A stretch of DNA of 64,000 nucleotides, taken from Vigna angularis (Eukaryota; Streptophyta; Magnoliopsida; Fabales; Fabaceae). The notes beneath the pieces are model-generated. The model saw nothing but the letters and a program-made list of their open reading frames with translations. It was not told the origin of the DNA and did no database searches. The stretch is taken from positions 24,497,501-24,561,500 of the forward strand of contig NC_068975.1 of the NCBI RefSeq assembly GCF_016808095.1, written 5' to 3'. A program made the translations under genes and the position numbers. Positions 14,701 through 27,100 of the stretch are shown piece by piece (position 1 is the first letter of the stretch; every line of letters starts with the position of its first letter).

Positions 14701-17700
14701 TCCTTCTTATGGTTTATGATTTTCAGACAGATAAAGGATAAAGTCAAAGATTTAGAGAACAGGCAAAGATGTTTTAGAAAAAACAAATTATAGAAAGATG
14801 GTGATTTTTATAAAATGACACTCGATTAATAGAAATTTTATTTATAACTTAACTTTTTAAATGATAATATAATTAAGAATCATCGTTTGAAAATCACTAC
14901 TACTCTTTAGTATTTTCTAAGTCCTTACTAACTAGTCTATTCACATTCAAATTTGTTAGTCCTTAACCTTTTATTTTAATATAAATACTTTTAAGATATA
15001 TAAGACACAAATACATATGTATGTGTCCACTTGTGTGCATGTATATATTCTCATATGCATCATATACATGCACTATTCTACAACACAATACTCTATATAG
15101 GTAAAAAAAAATTCAAACATAATTTTAGTGTTGGAAAATTTTGATTGATTATACTTTAAATTACAATTTTTTTCATTTAATTAGAGATTTTATTAAAATG
15201 AATAAAAATATAAGCACTTGTATATTATAAACTCTTTATTTATACTTTTAATTTTTATTAAATCTTTTTACGTTACATAATGAAATTTACCATACTCACT
15301 TCTCTTACCTTGTTATATAGTGCAATTTATACATTTATCATATTTGTTGATTGAAATTAATACATGTTATCTGACATTATTATTAGTTTTACTTATTTAA
15401 ATGAAAATATGGAAAATTATTATTAGTTTTACTTATTTAAATGAAAATATGGAAAACAATATGTGAAATAATTAAAACAAATCAATTTTTAAAGAAACAT
15501 AATTAAAGATAAACTAATACACACATTTTATTTTTTATATCAAATTAATTAAAGAAAAAAATAATATTTTCAAAAACAGTGACATAAATAGAATGTAGAA
15601 TGTAAAGCTTAATCTTTTGAATGTATGTATTATGCATAAAGGGGTTAAAGGAAAACAAATGAGATCAGAAGAAGATGAAATAGAATGTAAAGACAAAAGA
15701 AGAAGTAGTAGAATTATTGCTTTAGAAGAAAGGAAACGACACCAAAAAGAAAGAGGACTCGAATTAGAATCACAAAGGAAGAACAACTCAGTCAACCATG
15801 ACACTAGAAACAAAGGAAAAGGAAAAGCAACAATGGAGGAACATGATGATTTGTGTAACAATATTAATGAAGTCGATGAGAGATCAACTAAGAAGAGACG
15901 CAGGAGCAAAGAATTTTATCAACTTATTTCTTCAATCAAGGTATGTCTTTATAATTTTGAGTATTTCAAATTGGTAAAGAATAATATTAGAAATGTTACT
16001 CCTAAAATAGAAGTATTGCACACACATTATTTTGTTGATTTGATTATTTAATTGATTTTATAACAATTATGATTGCAAATTTCACATCTTGAATTAATTT
16101 TTAACAATATTGTAAGTTGAGGAATATAACTTACAAATTTCAAAATTTTAGTTATTTAAAAACAAATCATTCATAAATAATTAAATTTGTTATTAATTTC
16201 CTTTATCTCTACTACATACAAGTTCATCTATTCTAATATCAAAATACAATCATAACATAATTAAAAAATTAAACTTAAACAAATATGGTAAGCTAATATT
16301 TATATTAATATGTTTATGTTAATATATGATATAATCAAATATGAATAATTTCAACAATTATCTATTAAAAGTCACATGAAAAGTTTTCATAAAATAAATA
16401 ACTAAAAATTACTTTTTAAAAAAACTAGCATTAAGTTTAGACTCAATAACTAACACCTATGTATATCTAATATGTCTAACAATCTACCTTACCTATATAA
16501 AATTCATCCAATAAAAGGGTGACTTCTACCTTTCTAGTTGAATATTGGTGACTCTCATCCTTAATTTAATCTATGATAACTTTTGTCTATCCATACAATG
16601 ACGAGAAAACCAAGGGAAATCATTTTGACATTCAGTTTGGGAAAGAGTATTGAAAACTTTTTAAAAAAATATATTAGAATACGAGTGATAAATCATAAAA
16701 TGAAATTGATCAAGTTACCATGATAATATCAAATTTGAGTTTTTATAATCCAAAACTCCAAAAGAATCTCAGAAACAGAATACTCAATATTCTACAGAAA
16801 AACATGTATCTTGTTGCATTACAAGTACATCATTTTTATAAGTAGAATTATGCAAGACTCCCTAAATTAAGTATATTTAGTATTCATTAGTGTTACCACT
16901 AATTCCCACTACATGAATCATTTTCACGATGAGAACATGAATCATTTTCTTATAGTTTTTTTATCTTCTCATGTAAGTATTCAACTTCTTAATTAAAAAA
17001 ATAAAAATTACAAAGAAAACTCAAAATTATATAGATCCTAGACGATCATATCATGAAATCATTACAAAAATACTACTTTAGTATTATTAAGACAAAAATT
17101 GAGTTAAATTTCTATAGGACACAAGTTGTAGTTTTGCCACTAACAACCAAATTTTTTGTCATAAAAAATAAGAAAATTTTGGTTCGTCTAATGTTAGTTA
17201 CCTGGTGTGAAATTTGTGTAATATGAAAGAAAATGACGATGTTTAATCATAAGAAAAACACAAAATCTTAACAAGATGAATGTGGAAGATTCATGTACAT
17301 AACTTATGATCATGCAAATTGTAATAGATGTTTGTAAAATAAAGAACACACGAGTTGTGATACATACGTAGAAACGCTAGATGATTTTGTTAAGTATGAA
17401 TGAATAGAAAACTTCATTAACAAAAACATATCTTTGGAGATGAAGGTGTATAAGACTTAAAGAACATAACTTGAAGTAACCATAACTGAAAAAGTCATTA
17501 TAAGAACACAAGTAAATCATGGACATATGAAACAATAGTAGACATTTATTGTCGTACATAAAAGACTAAGGTTCTCATATATAACAAAAAGGCCTCATTT
17601 GCATATGATAAGTGTGAAAAAACCTTCAAATGTTAAAATTATAGTTTGTATTCTAGTGAACTTAGATAAAGATATCTTCGTTGCAAACTCTATACTTTCT

Positions 17701-20700
17701 TGAAGTAGTCTCTCTAAAGCAAGAAGAGTGTATATTTCATATCCATTTATTTGAGTGTGAACTTTGTAATCAAACATTTTTTTCCTGTATATTTGGAAAG
17801 ACTTTGTGTACATTGTCTAAAGAGACCTAATGTACTTGTGTTTAATCTTAGGAGGAACTTAAGTGGATAATTTGGACAAACTTGTGTTCTTAGCTTGGAG
17901 AGGCATAATATCTCTAGAGCAAGGAGAGTATTATTTCATATTCATTCATTTGAGTGTGAACCTTTTAATCAAACAACATCTTTTTATTGTCTAGTTTGGA
18001 AAGACTTTGTGTACATTTCCCAAAGAGACCTTATGTACTTGTACTTAGGGAAAGTTTAAATGGATAATTTGGAGAGACTTGTGTTCATAGCTTAAAGAGG
18101 CTATTTGACTTGGATAACCAAAAGTAACTTTAGACACTTGTAAGTTAAAAGTAATCATAATAATAATATTTGTAAACTAATTTGTTAGCGAAGTCTTTGG
18201 TTGTTGTCATTGGAGAGTTAGACATAACCTAAATTGGAGTGAACTAGTATTTGTTAGAATATTTAGCCTATTTATCATGATTATATTATGTTTAGGGTTA
18301 CCCTATTTATCATGATTATATTGTATCTAGGATTATCCTATCTATCATGATTATATTATGTTTAGGTTACCATATGTATCATGATTATATTGTGTCTAGG
18401 TTACCCTATCATGATTATCATGTACTCTTGTATCAATTTATTTTTATAAATAGAAGATTACGAGAGGAATCAATCAAGCCCTCTAGAATTATTTTACACT
18501 CAAGTTGGTATCAGAGCAGGTTGTGTGAGTCTCTTCCTACTCTGTCTTTGTTGCTGCCAGTGGCCTTAAAAATTTCATCTTTTCTAAAATACCTCAATGA
18601 GCAGTCTTGTTCTGGTTTATGTCTAGTCTTCAAACCCTAGTTGTTGTCCGGTGCCATTTGTCGTTGTCCGATGTTGTTTGCCGCTGTTCAGCGTTGTTTG
18701 CCGTCTTGCGCCATTTGCCGTTTCCACTTGGCAATGTTTTGCCACTGTGAGGATAAGTTTGTCACCATCAACCTCTGTTCCCTGCCATTCCGACACCGTT
18801 CGCCGCTGTCCGCTGCTGACCACCGTCTACTGTTATCCGTTGCCATCTGCCGCCACAGTTTAGTCCTACGATTAGTGGATCTGGATCACCTCCTTGAGCG
18901 AGAGGGCTAGTTCTCATCCAGGGGCCGCCACATGCGCCGCACCTGTTTGACGTCTACCTCCGCTGTCGTCACATTTTCTCTGGCAAAGTTAGGGGTTTTG
19001 TGCGCCTCAAGGAGCGCGACTTATCCCTAGTCATTGCCTCATTCTCATCCACATGGGCGGTCACGCATGACTTCTCTTCGATAAGCTTCTGGCGCGTGTT
19101 TGTCACATGCCACTTTCCCAATGTCGAAATCACACCGCGCCACTACCGTTCGTCTCGCTCGACCAAATAAAAAAAAAACTCTTTGTTTCTGCATTTTACC
19201 TCTATTTTAGCATTGTTCCTTAGCCTCCTTTCATAATATTTGTTTAGCTTTGCATATTGTAACAGTTGTGATGTTCTTGATGGTTTGTGTCATTTATTTA
19301 CAAGTCTCCAAGGAGAGTCAGTGTTATTAGCTTGTTAACACCAAGGAATTTCAACACCAAAGTCATAGGTTGAAGGTTCATCATGGCATGAGGAGGAGTC
19401 TATTTCTGGCAAGATTCAGAATCGTAGTCAAACAATTTCACTAGTCCCTTGTTAGATCTGTTTTTGGATCCTTTGATGAATAAAGGAGACCATTATGACC
19501 TTCCATCTTCACAGTTTCCGTCGTTCCCCGTGTGGGGGAGTATGTTTCAACCACTACAAGCCCCCATCAGTCAATGATGGTAGTTTAGTCCTTGCAGTGT
19601 GTTTCAGCCACTGTAGACCCAATCCATCAGTGATGGAAATTTAGTCAACGCAGTTTGTTTCAGCCATTACACGCCCCATCAGTCAGTGATGGCAATTTAG
19701 TCCCTGTAGTTTGTCGCTTTTAGCCACTGCAAACTCCATCCTTTCTTGATGGAATCCAGTCTCTATAGTTTGTCGCTTTTATCCATGTAGGCCCCATCCT
19801 TACTTGATGACAATCCAGTCTCTGCAGTTTGTCGTTGTCTACCACTCGTCATTCACTTTTGATGGAAATCAACTTTGTCAAAGTCATCCTACTTAAAGGT
19901 TCATGGTGCTAGATGAAGTTTCATGGTTGTCCAATATTATTCTCCATAAGCTTATAGATAAACTTTGTCAAAGTCATCCAGTCTCTTTGGTTACGCTAGT
20001 TTATGAGTCCAATTTGGTTTATAGACATTCTCTCGAGGGTCTGAAGCATATGTGCATCTTGTTCGGAGCCAAAGTTACCACGTCTATTGTCTCAACATTT
20101 TAGACAAGTTGATTTTGTTGGATTGAGTTTATTTATTCCAAGCTTGGCACATACAATTTGTATGCTTCAGCTTGAGGGGGAGTGTTAGAATATTTACCCT
20201 ATTTATCATGATTATATTATGTCTAGGGTTACCCTATTTATCATGATTATATTGTGTCTAGGATTATCCTATCTATCATGATTATATTGTGTCTAGGTTA
20301 CCATATTTATCATGATTATATTGTGTCTAGGTTACCCTATCATGATTATCATGTACTCTTGTATCAATTTATTTTTATAAATAGAAGATTACGATCAATC
20401 AAGCCCTCTAGAATTATTTTACACTCAAGTGATTTTATGGGGTTGAGTTAGGCTTAAAGTCCATTTTCTAATATGGTATCAGAGCCATGGTTAAAGCCTA
20501 TCCTAGCGAGTTCTAAGTGGCCATTTCTATTTTCACCCGTTGTCGGGCCGCTATCGGACCACCCATTAATTTCTACTATCACACACGAGATGTCTATACC
20601 TCGGCGTGAAGGGGGTGTGTTGGAAGTTCCACATCGACTAGAGATAAGGCCAATTTGTAATATATAAGTGAGGTGCAAACCTCACCTTAAAAGCCGGTTT

Positions 20701-23700
20701 TGTGGAGTTGAGTTAGGCTTAAAGTCCACTTCTAACAGTATTAAAATTGTATAATAACTAAGTATTCAAACAATCTTTTACTATTTGGTAGGTCAATTGT
20801 GAAAATGGTTTTTAAAAAGTATTTTATTATCTCTATTAAAACCCTTCATTTTTATAGCTAGCATGTTCTTTCATTAATCATCCACATTCACACACATTGT
20901 ATCATTGATCACCCTCACCGATTCATAACATATCATCAATATCACTCAATAATTCATAATGTTTCATCAATAATGCACATCCCATTTCACATGATTCACC
21001 AAATAACATATTGAAACATTTTAATCTACTTATATACACTTATTATCTTCAAAAACACAAATTATATAATAAATTTTACCTTCCATCAAGTACCTAATGC
21101 TCAACCATCAAAAACTCTCTCTTAACAAGTTATGATTTCTCTTGATTGATGAGATTAAGCAAAAATCCTCCACAAAGAAAAATAATTATTTTGACCTTGT
21201 TTTTGTTTGAGCAAAAAACGTCTTACTTAAATATCAATCGCCTATAGAAAGTTTTGTCTCACTCTCATTTTTGTTTGAATGAGAAACATCTTACTTAAGT
21301 AAATTGTTTCTCTAAAGCAACAAATGATCATGCTTTGAGTTATTTCTTTGTCTGCTTTAATGCATCTATAACATTTTTCTCAACAAAACATCTTTATCAT
21401 TATTCACTTCTTTCATAACAAATATCAGTTCAATACAATTTCATCTGCAAACTTTTTAGTAACTCTGGAAATACTAAGTTTGAGTTTCCTTAATGAAAAT
21501 TTGATATTTCACTTACCCTTTATAAGCTAGGAGTTTCTGATAAGTTTTTATCAATTTTTCTGCCACTTCAAATTCATTACAGGAATTAGAAAGACAATCC
21601 ACTTCAAGAACAAATGGTATGCTTATAACTATCTGAAAAAGTATAAGTATTTTTTGTAGCTGCACTGGTGAAATATTATGCTTCAAATAACAATCATCGT
21701 ACTTTTTATTTTTACATGCAGAATCATCATTGAATGGTATCCCATTGAAGAACACCCTTGAGATTATTGTCGATTTTTTACAAAGGTGAAAACCTTATAT
21801 TATGTCCCATTACAAAGATTTCACTGAAACTTATTCATTATAAATAATTATAAAGTTATTTGAATGTGTAGGAAGGACCCAGATGAGCTATTTGCTGAAC
21901 CAATCAATCCTGATGTGGTTTGTTGTTTCTCTAATTTGGAAGATTTAATTAGTAATTTCTTTTGTGTTTGATAATTGAGTTTTGGTAATCAGTCATATAT
22001 GTTGAATATACTTGCTCTGAAGGTGAAGAATTACTATGAAATTGTGAAGCAGCCAATGGATTTTGCCACAATGAGAGCCAAACTTCATGAGAACATGTAT
22101 ACAGACCTCAACCTCTTCAAGGTATGAAAACCATTTGTTTTCATAGTTTCTCAAATTTTATATTTTACAAACTCTAGATAGGAATAGTGTAAACAAACAT
22201 CTTTATATAGTTATTTTGTTACTCTTGATCTCACCGTTTACACACTGTACTTGAATTGACTGCACTAGTTTAAAATAATGTTATGACAGCTACATACATG
22301 TTTCTGAACCTTTCTTTAGTCATATTTGATCTCTTTATTTAGTAGTTGTGAACAATTTCCCTCAATACCAAACTAATGCTTTATTTTATTTCAATGATTT
22401 ACAGCTAGATATCCTTCTAATATGCTTAAATGCAAAGAATGTTAATCCCAAAACCTCAGTATATCATGAAGTGGTATGATCAAAATAGAAAGCTTTTTCG
22501 AGCTATTCAAGTTATTCAGTCTAAAATTTTAAACTAGCTTTGTTCAACTATTATCTGTCAGGCTGAAGACATTAGTAGGCATGCTAAGTTCATTTTTGAC
22601 GCTCTAGATGTTGTCCCTCAACGTCTTGACTTGGAATCTTCCCTTACCAAGAGACGCCCAGGTAGAAAGCCAAAAAATTGGGAACAAAAGACCTCACAGA
22701 GGGATTCTACTGGTATGAAAACCTGCTCCTCATTTCATGTAGATGTAATCTTAGCCACTGTTATATGTTCCTCTTTCTTAGAAAACAACTTATTGCTCAC
22801 CTTCTTGTGATAACAAATGTGTGATTAACATCATTTTCATCATCCCTAATACTAGAGTTTCATCATCATACATAGTTAAAGTATTGATGTGAGAAAAGAT
22901 AAAAGTGATAGTTTTAGTTATTGTTAAGAAATTTAGTAGTTGATATTCCAACAAACCAAGGCTTTGTTAATACAGGGAGACAAAATGTTGCTTACCTTAC
23001 AGAAGTTGAAAAGAGGGACACGTATAAGTCGCTGGTTTCAGAAGTCCTGCGTGGTGGTAATATGCCTAACTTTCAAGTAAGTTCTATTTTTCTCCTAAAC
23101 AATTACATGATTAGTGATCTATATAAACAACAAAACAAGTTGATTGTAACAGAGTAATATTTGGGAAAAGTGTGAACACAAACATTGAATATGGAATAAA
23201 ATAGAACAAATATGGGGTCATATTTGCACAAAAAACTTCCTTATTAGAAGATCTCATTCTAAATACATAAAATTTGATTTGGTGATGGCTATCAATTAGA
23301 CAAAGGGGCATGTGATATAGCCTTCCTAAATTCCTAATAAAACTTTCACACAACTTTTCAAACTAGTATTACTTCCATGTAGATGTTATTTCAATTCTTC
23401 ACCAGTCTTGAATCCAATTTCAGAATGAGCCAAAAAAAACTATTACCATTCATAATGCATGTTGCTATTTTAGGTGAATGAAAACCAATTTATGTACAAA
23501 GAAAGTCTACTGCAGTTTGTGAAGGATTTGGGACCAATCGTTCAAAGGGTTGCAGCCAAAAAACTTGAAACACTTCAGCACCAACAACTTTGCATTGGTA
23601 GCACTTCAACCCAGAACCTCCTGGTAAATGCTTCTGGTTCTCAAATTACCCATCAACCAACTCCACAGATACCAACACAACAAGACAATCTCAATGCTCA

Positions 23701-24625
23701 GACATTTCGTCTTGCCCTTCCCTTTCTCAATAGGTCACTTACTATTCCTGGTTCTGCAACTCAAAAAAATCACATTGTTAATAACACCAGGAACTTTAGG
23801 GCCATCTCAAAGGGAAAACTGGATTCAGCGGTTGAGAATGCTTCTTCTTCTGTTGGACTCATTCGAGAAGAAACAAATCGAGTCCACTTTGGAGTTAACA
23901 AAACAAGCAACAACACTAGAGAGTGGAATATCTCAACTGGTATTCCATACATGTTAGCCAATGGAAGCAGCACCAGCTCCAACAATGTGTTTGCTCCTCA
24001 CCATCCAACAAGCATAATCTCAGGGTTATCAGGCAATAGAAATAGCATTTCGGGGCTACCACTCATGCCAAGCATTTGGTTAGAAGACACTATGTCTTGC
24101 ATGAGAAGCAACATTATTGAGTCATCTCTTGTGAATCAGCCAAGGCCGAGAGCCTCCATGTATGACATGCCTAGACACAATCTTGCAGAGTTGTCTCTGG
24201 TGCATCAGCCATGGAAAACAAACGCCATGTTTAGCATGATTCCGTCAAGGGTAACCCCTTGGTCTCAACCAATGCAAGGAGGCTCAATTCCAGGTAAGAA
24301 CCTCTCAATGATAACTATATTTTTTTTTTCCTTCTTTAGCTGCCAACATTCTAATCATTCAAACACTTCATTGTATGGTTTAGGCACCTCATTTCAAGCC
24401 TTGTTGAATTCACCAGACCTCAACAGCAGCAGTTACACAATGCAGGCAAATCTCGGCCAGGTCATGCACCAAACACCTAGCATGCAAATGCAGTTAAGGC
24501 AGGAATCGGTTCCTCCACAGGTACTAAATTCATCATCAGCATCAACATCATCTCTTCAAGAGGCTTCTCCGGAATTTCTTAGGGATACTAATGATGAACA
24601 AGTTAACTTAGATCTTCATCTCTAA
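11747..24625 (+). CDS. gene A: bromodomain protein with C-terminal EAR (LxLxL) motif, 677 aa
   Basis: Coding exons: 11747-11765 (in exon 11743-11765), 15642-15940, 21583-21616, 21722-21785, 21872-21917, 22023-22121, 22405-22473, 22562-22712, 22976-23076 and 23474-24625. All are bounded by AG/GT and phases close to 678 codons. The protein begins MSFHCLGVKGKQMRSEED. Next come basic RRSSRI (about 29-34) and an Arg/Lys/Glu helix-like stretch. A bromodomain spans about 121-226, with ZA-loop FAEPINPDV, NYYEIVKQPMDF and the acetyl-lysine Asn at about 201 (motif LNAKNVNP). RRPGRKPK (241-248) looks like an AT-hook. The tail is rich in Ser, Asn, Gln and Met and ends LDLHL, an EAR-type motif. Likely role: nuclear reader of acetylated histones linked to co-repression (inference). 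Intron 3 is 5.6 kb and filled with transposons. An alternative start is Met at 15617. Confidence 0.82.
12883..13303 (+). mobile_element. TRIM retrotransposon in intron 2 of gene A, degraded
   Basis: The 5' LTR is 12883-13002 (TGTTGGAGA to CTTCTTAACA) and the 3' LTR about 13184-13303 (TGCTGGAGATCCCACATC to CCACTTCT). The primer-site region reads TTGTATTAAAG, a decayed form of TGGTATCAGAG. The orientation matches gene A. The LTRs differ at many sites, so the insertion is old. Confidence 0.75.
13490..14820. other. intron 2 of gene A, decayed repeat-like segment
   Basis: It has A/C-rich composition with pieces such as GGTGGCGCCCAAGG and GTCCAGCGAGCC that recall the LTR variable blocks elsewhere in the window. 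The 105-codon ORF at 13689-14006 has no recognisable motif and is not called as a gene. Confidence 0.3.
15381..15460. repeat. 40-bp tandem duplication
   Basis: A 40-bp unit starting TATTAGTTTTACTTATTTAA occurs twice head to tail (15381 and 15421), with differences only at its end. It lies about 180 bp upstream of exon 3 of gene A. Confidence 0.85.
17690..18095. repeat. imperfect tandem duplication of about 200 bp in intron 3 of gene A
   Basis: Blocks CTCTAAAGCAAGAAGAGT, TTTGAGTGTGAAC, TTGGAAAGACTTTGTGTACA and AAGTGGATAATTTGGA recur in the same order about 200 bp later. The second copy ends about 155 bp before the copia LTR. It may be part of an older retroelement; no ORF is visible. Confidence 0.7.
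18640..18860. repeat. G+C-rich CCGCTGTC/TTTGCCG low-complexity block in the copia interior
   Basis: Short related motifs (GTTGTCCG, GTTTGCCG, CATTTGCCG) repeat irregularly and create overlapping ORFs in several frames. No conserved protein is recognisable. Confidence 0.55.
19530..19870. repeat. 57-70 bp tandem repeat inside the copia element, about six units
   Basis: Each unit has GTTTCAGCCACT or CGCTTTTAGCCACT, then a CCCCATC...TGATGG core and CAATTTAGTCCCTGCAGT. The CCATC...GATGG pair can form a short hairpin. Units diverge toward the right. Confidence 0.75.
20431..20737 (+). mobile_element. TRIM retrotransposon, 5'-truncated, adjacent to the copia element
   Basis: Only the last ~40 bp of the 5' LTR remain (from GATTTTATGGGG). 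The primer site TGGTATCAGAGCCATGG starts at 20474, and a purine tract (GAAGGGGGTG) precedes a full 120-bp 3' LTR at 20618-20737 (TGTTGGAAG to CTTCTAACA). The truncation point coincides with the copia 3' end, so the copia insertion or a later deletion removed the rest. Confidence 0.82.
20740..21582. other. 3' part of intron 3 of gene A
   Basis: A/T-rich sequence with a CATCAATAATCACTCAAT-like A/C-rich stretch. I see no gene or intact element. Confidence 0.4.
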
Positions 24626-24900
24626 GTGTGGAGACTTTAAAGGATTCGATTCATAATATTGGTTTGTCACAGTACAACATGTGACATATCTTTGGTGCTT
24701 TTATACTACTGGTCTGTTCAAGACTGAGCGTTGTAAATTTTGCAGATTTGATTTTTTTTTCTACCATTCCCAAATTGACTTGTTATTGAGACTAAATATG
24801 GAACAAGTTGGATGAAATTTTCAGAATTTCTTTTATTTGGTTTCTTGGTACTGTTCTAAATTTTGCAAGAATTTAAGTTTTAAAATGCAAAGTCAGAAAA
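24626..24900 (+). other. 3' flank of gene A (probable 3' UTR)
   Basis: The region after the TAA at 24623-24625 has moderate base composition and T-rich stretches, then becomes strongly A/T-rich after about 24880. I cannot place the poly(A) site. Confidence 0.4.
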
Positions 24901-26581
24901 TTTTGTTTATGCTTGAAAATAATATTTCAAAATTTTAAAAATAAATTTTATGTATAGTTCTAGCAATTTTTTTCAAGAATATCCACTTTATCTATGAAAA
25001 TAATACTACCCTAACTCTAATATATGAAAAACAATTATATAATATAAGAAGGTTAATAAAAATAGTTAAATTGTTATCAAACTGAAAAGTAATAAGCATT
25101 TAAATTTTTAAGTTTTAATTAACGATATTATTATAAATTTCAATTTTATATGTTCAAAAAGTTGAATTAGTTATATTAATAAATCATTTTCTGACTAATA
25201 AGAATGTATTTTATTACAAGTTGGTTTATGCCTTGATGCGCCTTTACCAAGCTATTACTAAAATAGGCATCTCAAAATCAATAGTTAAAAACAGATCATC
25301 GAACTGAAAGAAAAAGTGACATAAAGTGTAATTAACAAAGACCTATACAAAACAAAGGAGCTAAATTGAAATGGAAAAAAATTTAGAATGTTTCAAAAGA
25401 GTTTTATATAAACTAAGCCAAGCCTAAAAACTAAAACTTGTTTTTCTATTATATTGAGCTAGATCAAGTGCTATACTTCTTTATCTGCTTCAATCAATTT
25501 ATGTGATCGTTGTGCAAGAAAAAAAATACAAGACACAATCATAAAAGGAGAGTAAATTAATATGCAAAAGAAGATTCATATAATGAAAATAAAATTAACA
25601 TAACATACTTAAGTCTATTGACATAAATATATCACATGCAAAGACTCGTATAAAACTTAATTATCCAGATAAATGTATTGATATTAGATTTTGTCAAATT
25701 TTATACTTATAATAGTCTTCACTGTTCTGCAAAACCAAATAGTTGTCTACCATTATTAAAATGTAGTTGAATTAATTTTACTTACCAATGAAAATAAATA
25801 AATTATAAAACTTTTTCGATTACTGTAAATATTATTTAATTTATAAAATTGATTTAATTAGACAAATTAAGTTAAAAGATGTAAAATATATTAATAATTT
25901 AGTTTACGTTTAATATGAAAACTAATTTTTTTTGTTAGAGAAATTAAATTTATAAAAAAGCTAATACAAAAAATTATTTTTTAAAATTATTTTAATTATT
26001 GAAATTTAGAAATACCAATAAGAAGTTTACATTTATGTTTTCAATATTTTGTTTTTTGTTTTTTTAAAGAGTGGGTTGATTCTTGTAGTCAATTTTCAGA
26101 TCGGACAAGATGATACAAAATATTTTTATCAAAAATTTTAAAGAATTATAAGTTTAAAATGGGTATTTTTTTTAAAATTTAAATTAAAAAATAAAATTAA
26201 TTTTAAAAAGTTATTTTAACTTGAAGATATATTTTGTAATTAGGTTTATTACGAATTTCAACTCTAGAGAAGAAGAATATTGATTTAAAAAAAATACTTA
26301 ATTAAGTTAAAAAATAAATATAAAAATTAAATTAAATACAAGTTACGGTTATTCTGACAATAACATATAATACTCACATGACATAATACAAACATAATTA
26401 ATAACAAAAACTTAAAATAAAAATTAAGAATATTTACATTAATACCATTTATACAAATATAAAGAAAACACTAAATTGAAAAAAAAAATAACAAAAATTG
26501 AGAATTTTTTTTTAACCTTTATTATATCTTACAAGGAAAAGTATCCTTTAAAGACGGAAAAATATTAAAATTGTTCATATA

Positions 26582-26624
<43 letters not shown>

Positions 26625-27100
26625 CTTATTCTATACAAAAATATCCCATTAACTATTATGCAAGTTAATTTATGAGTTATTAATTAATTTATTAATCAAT
26701 CTATAATTAAGACATGTAATGAATTATTAAATGTTTGAGAAATATAAGAAAACGTATCTTCTTTCCGAGGTGGAAAGTTTAAGCAAACCTGTTGAAATTC
26801 AATGAAATTCAAAAGCTGATGTACGCAATAATATGACCTTGATTTCCTGCACAACTTACGATTACAAAACGTTTAAGTTGATTAATAAATACTTTCACTT
26901 TGCCAATTGAACAAGAGTCATGTTACGCATAAATTCATTAAATACACTATTAATGAATAATTTATAATTACATTAATATTCCAGCTGCTTTGCCAGACAA
27001 AGATTAGCTGTAATGAATATTAAAATTTCACCTTAATTTTCTTCTAAATATTATAAAACAAATGTTATACTAAGAAAATCTCGATCTTTTTTATACACCA
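24901..27100. other. A/T-rich spacer
   Basis: No gene is supported. A (TA)n run lies at about 26586-26622. Confidence 0.45.

Larger units (their letters stand above)
18252..20427 (+). mobile_element. non-autonomous Ty1/copia LTR retrotransposon, about 2.2 kb
   Basis: The LTRs are about 18252-18503 and 20187-20427, nearly identical apart from a few substitutions and a small indel. Both start TGTTAGAATATTTA and contain four or five units of about 34 bp with ATCATGATTATATTGTGTC. The primer site TGGTATCAGAGC is at 18506. Just before the 3' LTR one frame reads KLGTYNLYASA, a stop, then GGVL, the usual C-terminus of copia Pol, followed by polypurine GAGGGGGAG. The 1.7 kb interior otherwise lacks gag, protease, integrase and RT, so Pol has been almost wholly lost. 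It sits in intron 3 of gene A in sense orientation. Confidence 0.82.

Noticed and set aside
11747..15660. Loss of the start codon in gene A
   Set aside because: At first CTGTTTAG in A seemed to replace CAACATGG in B. The earlier ATG in the same 23-nt exon is in frame in both genes, so the start is kept.
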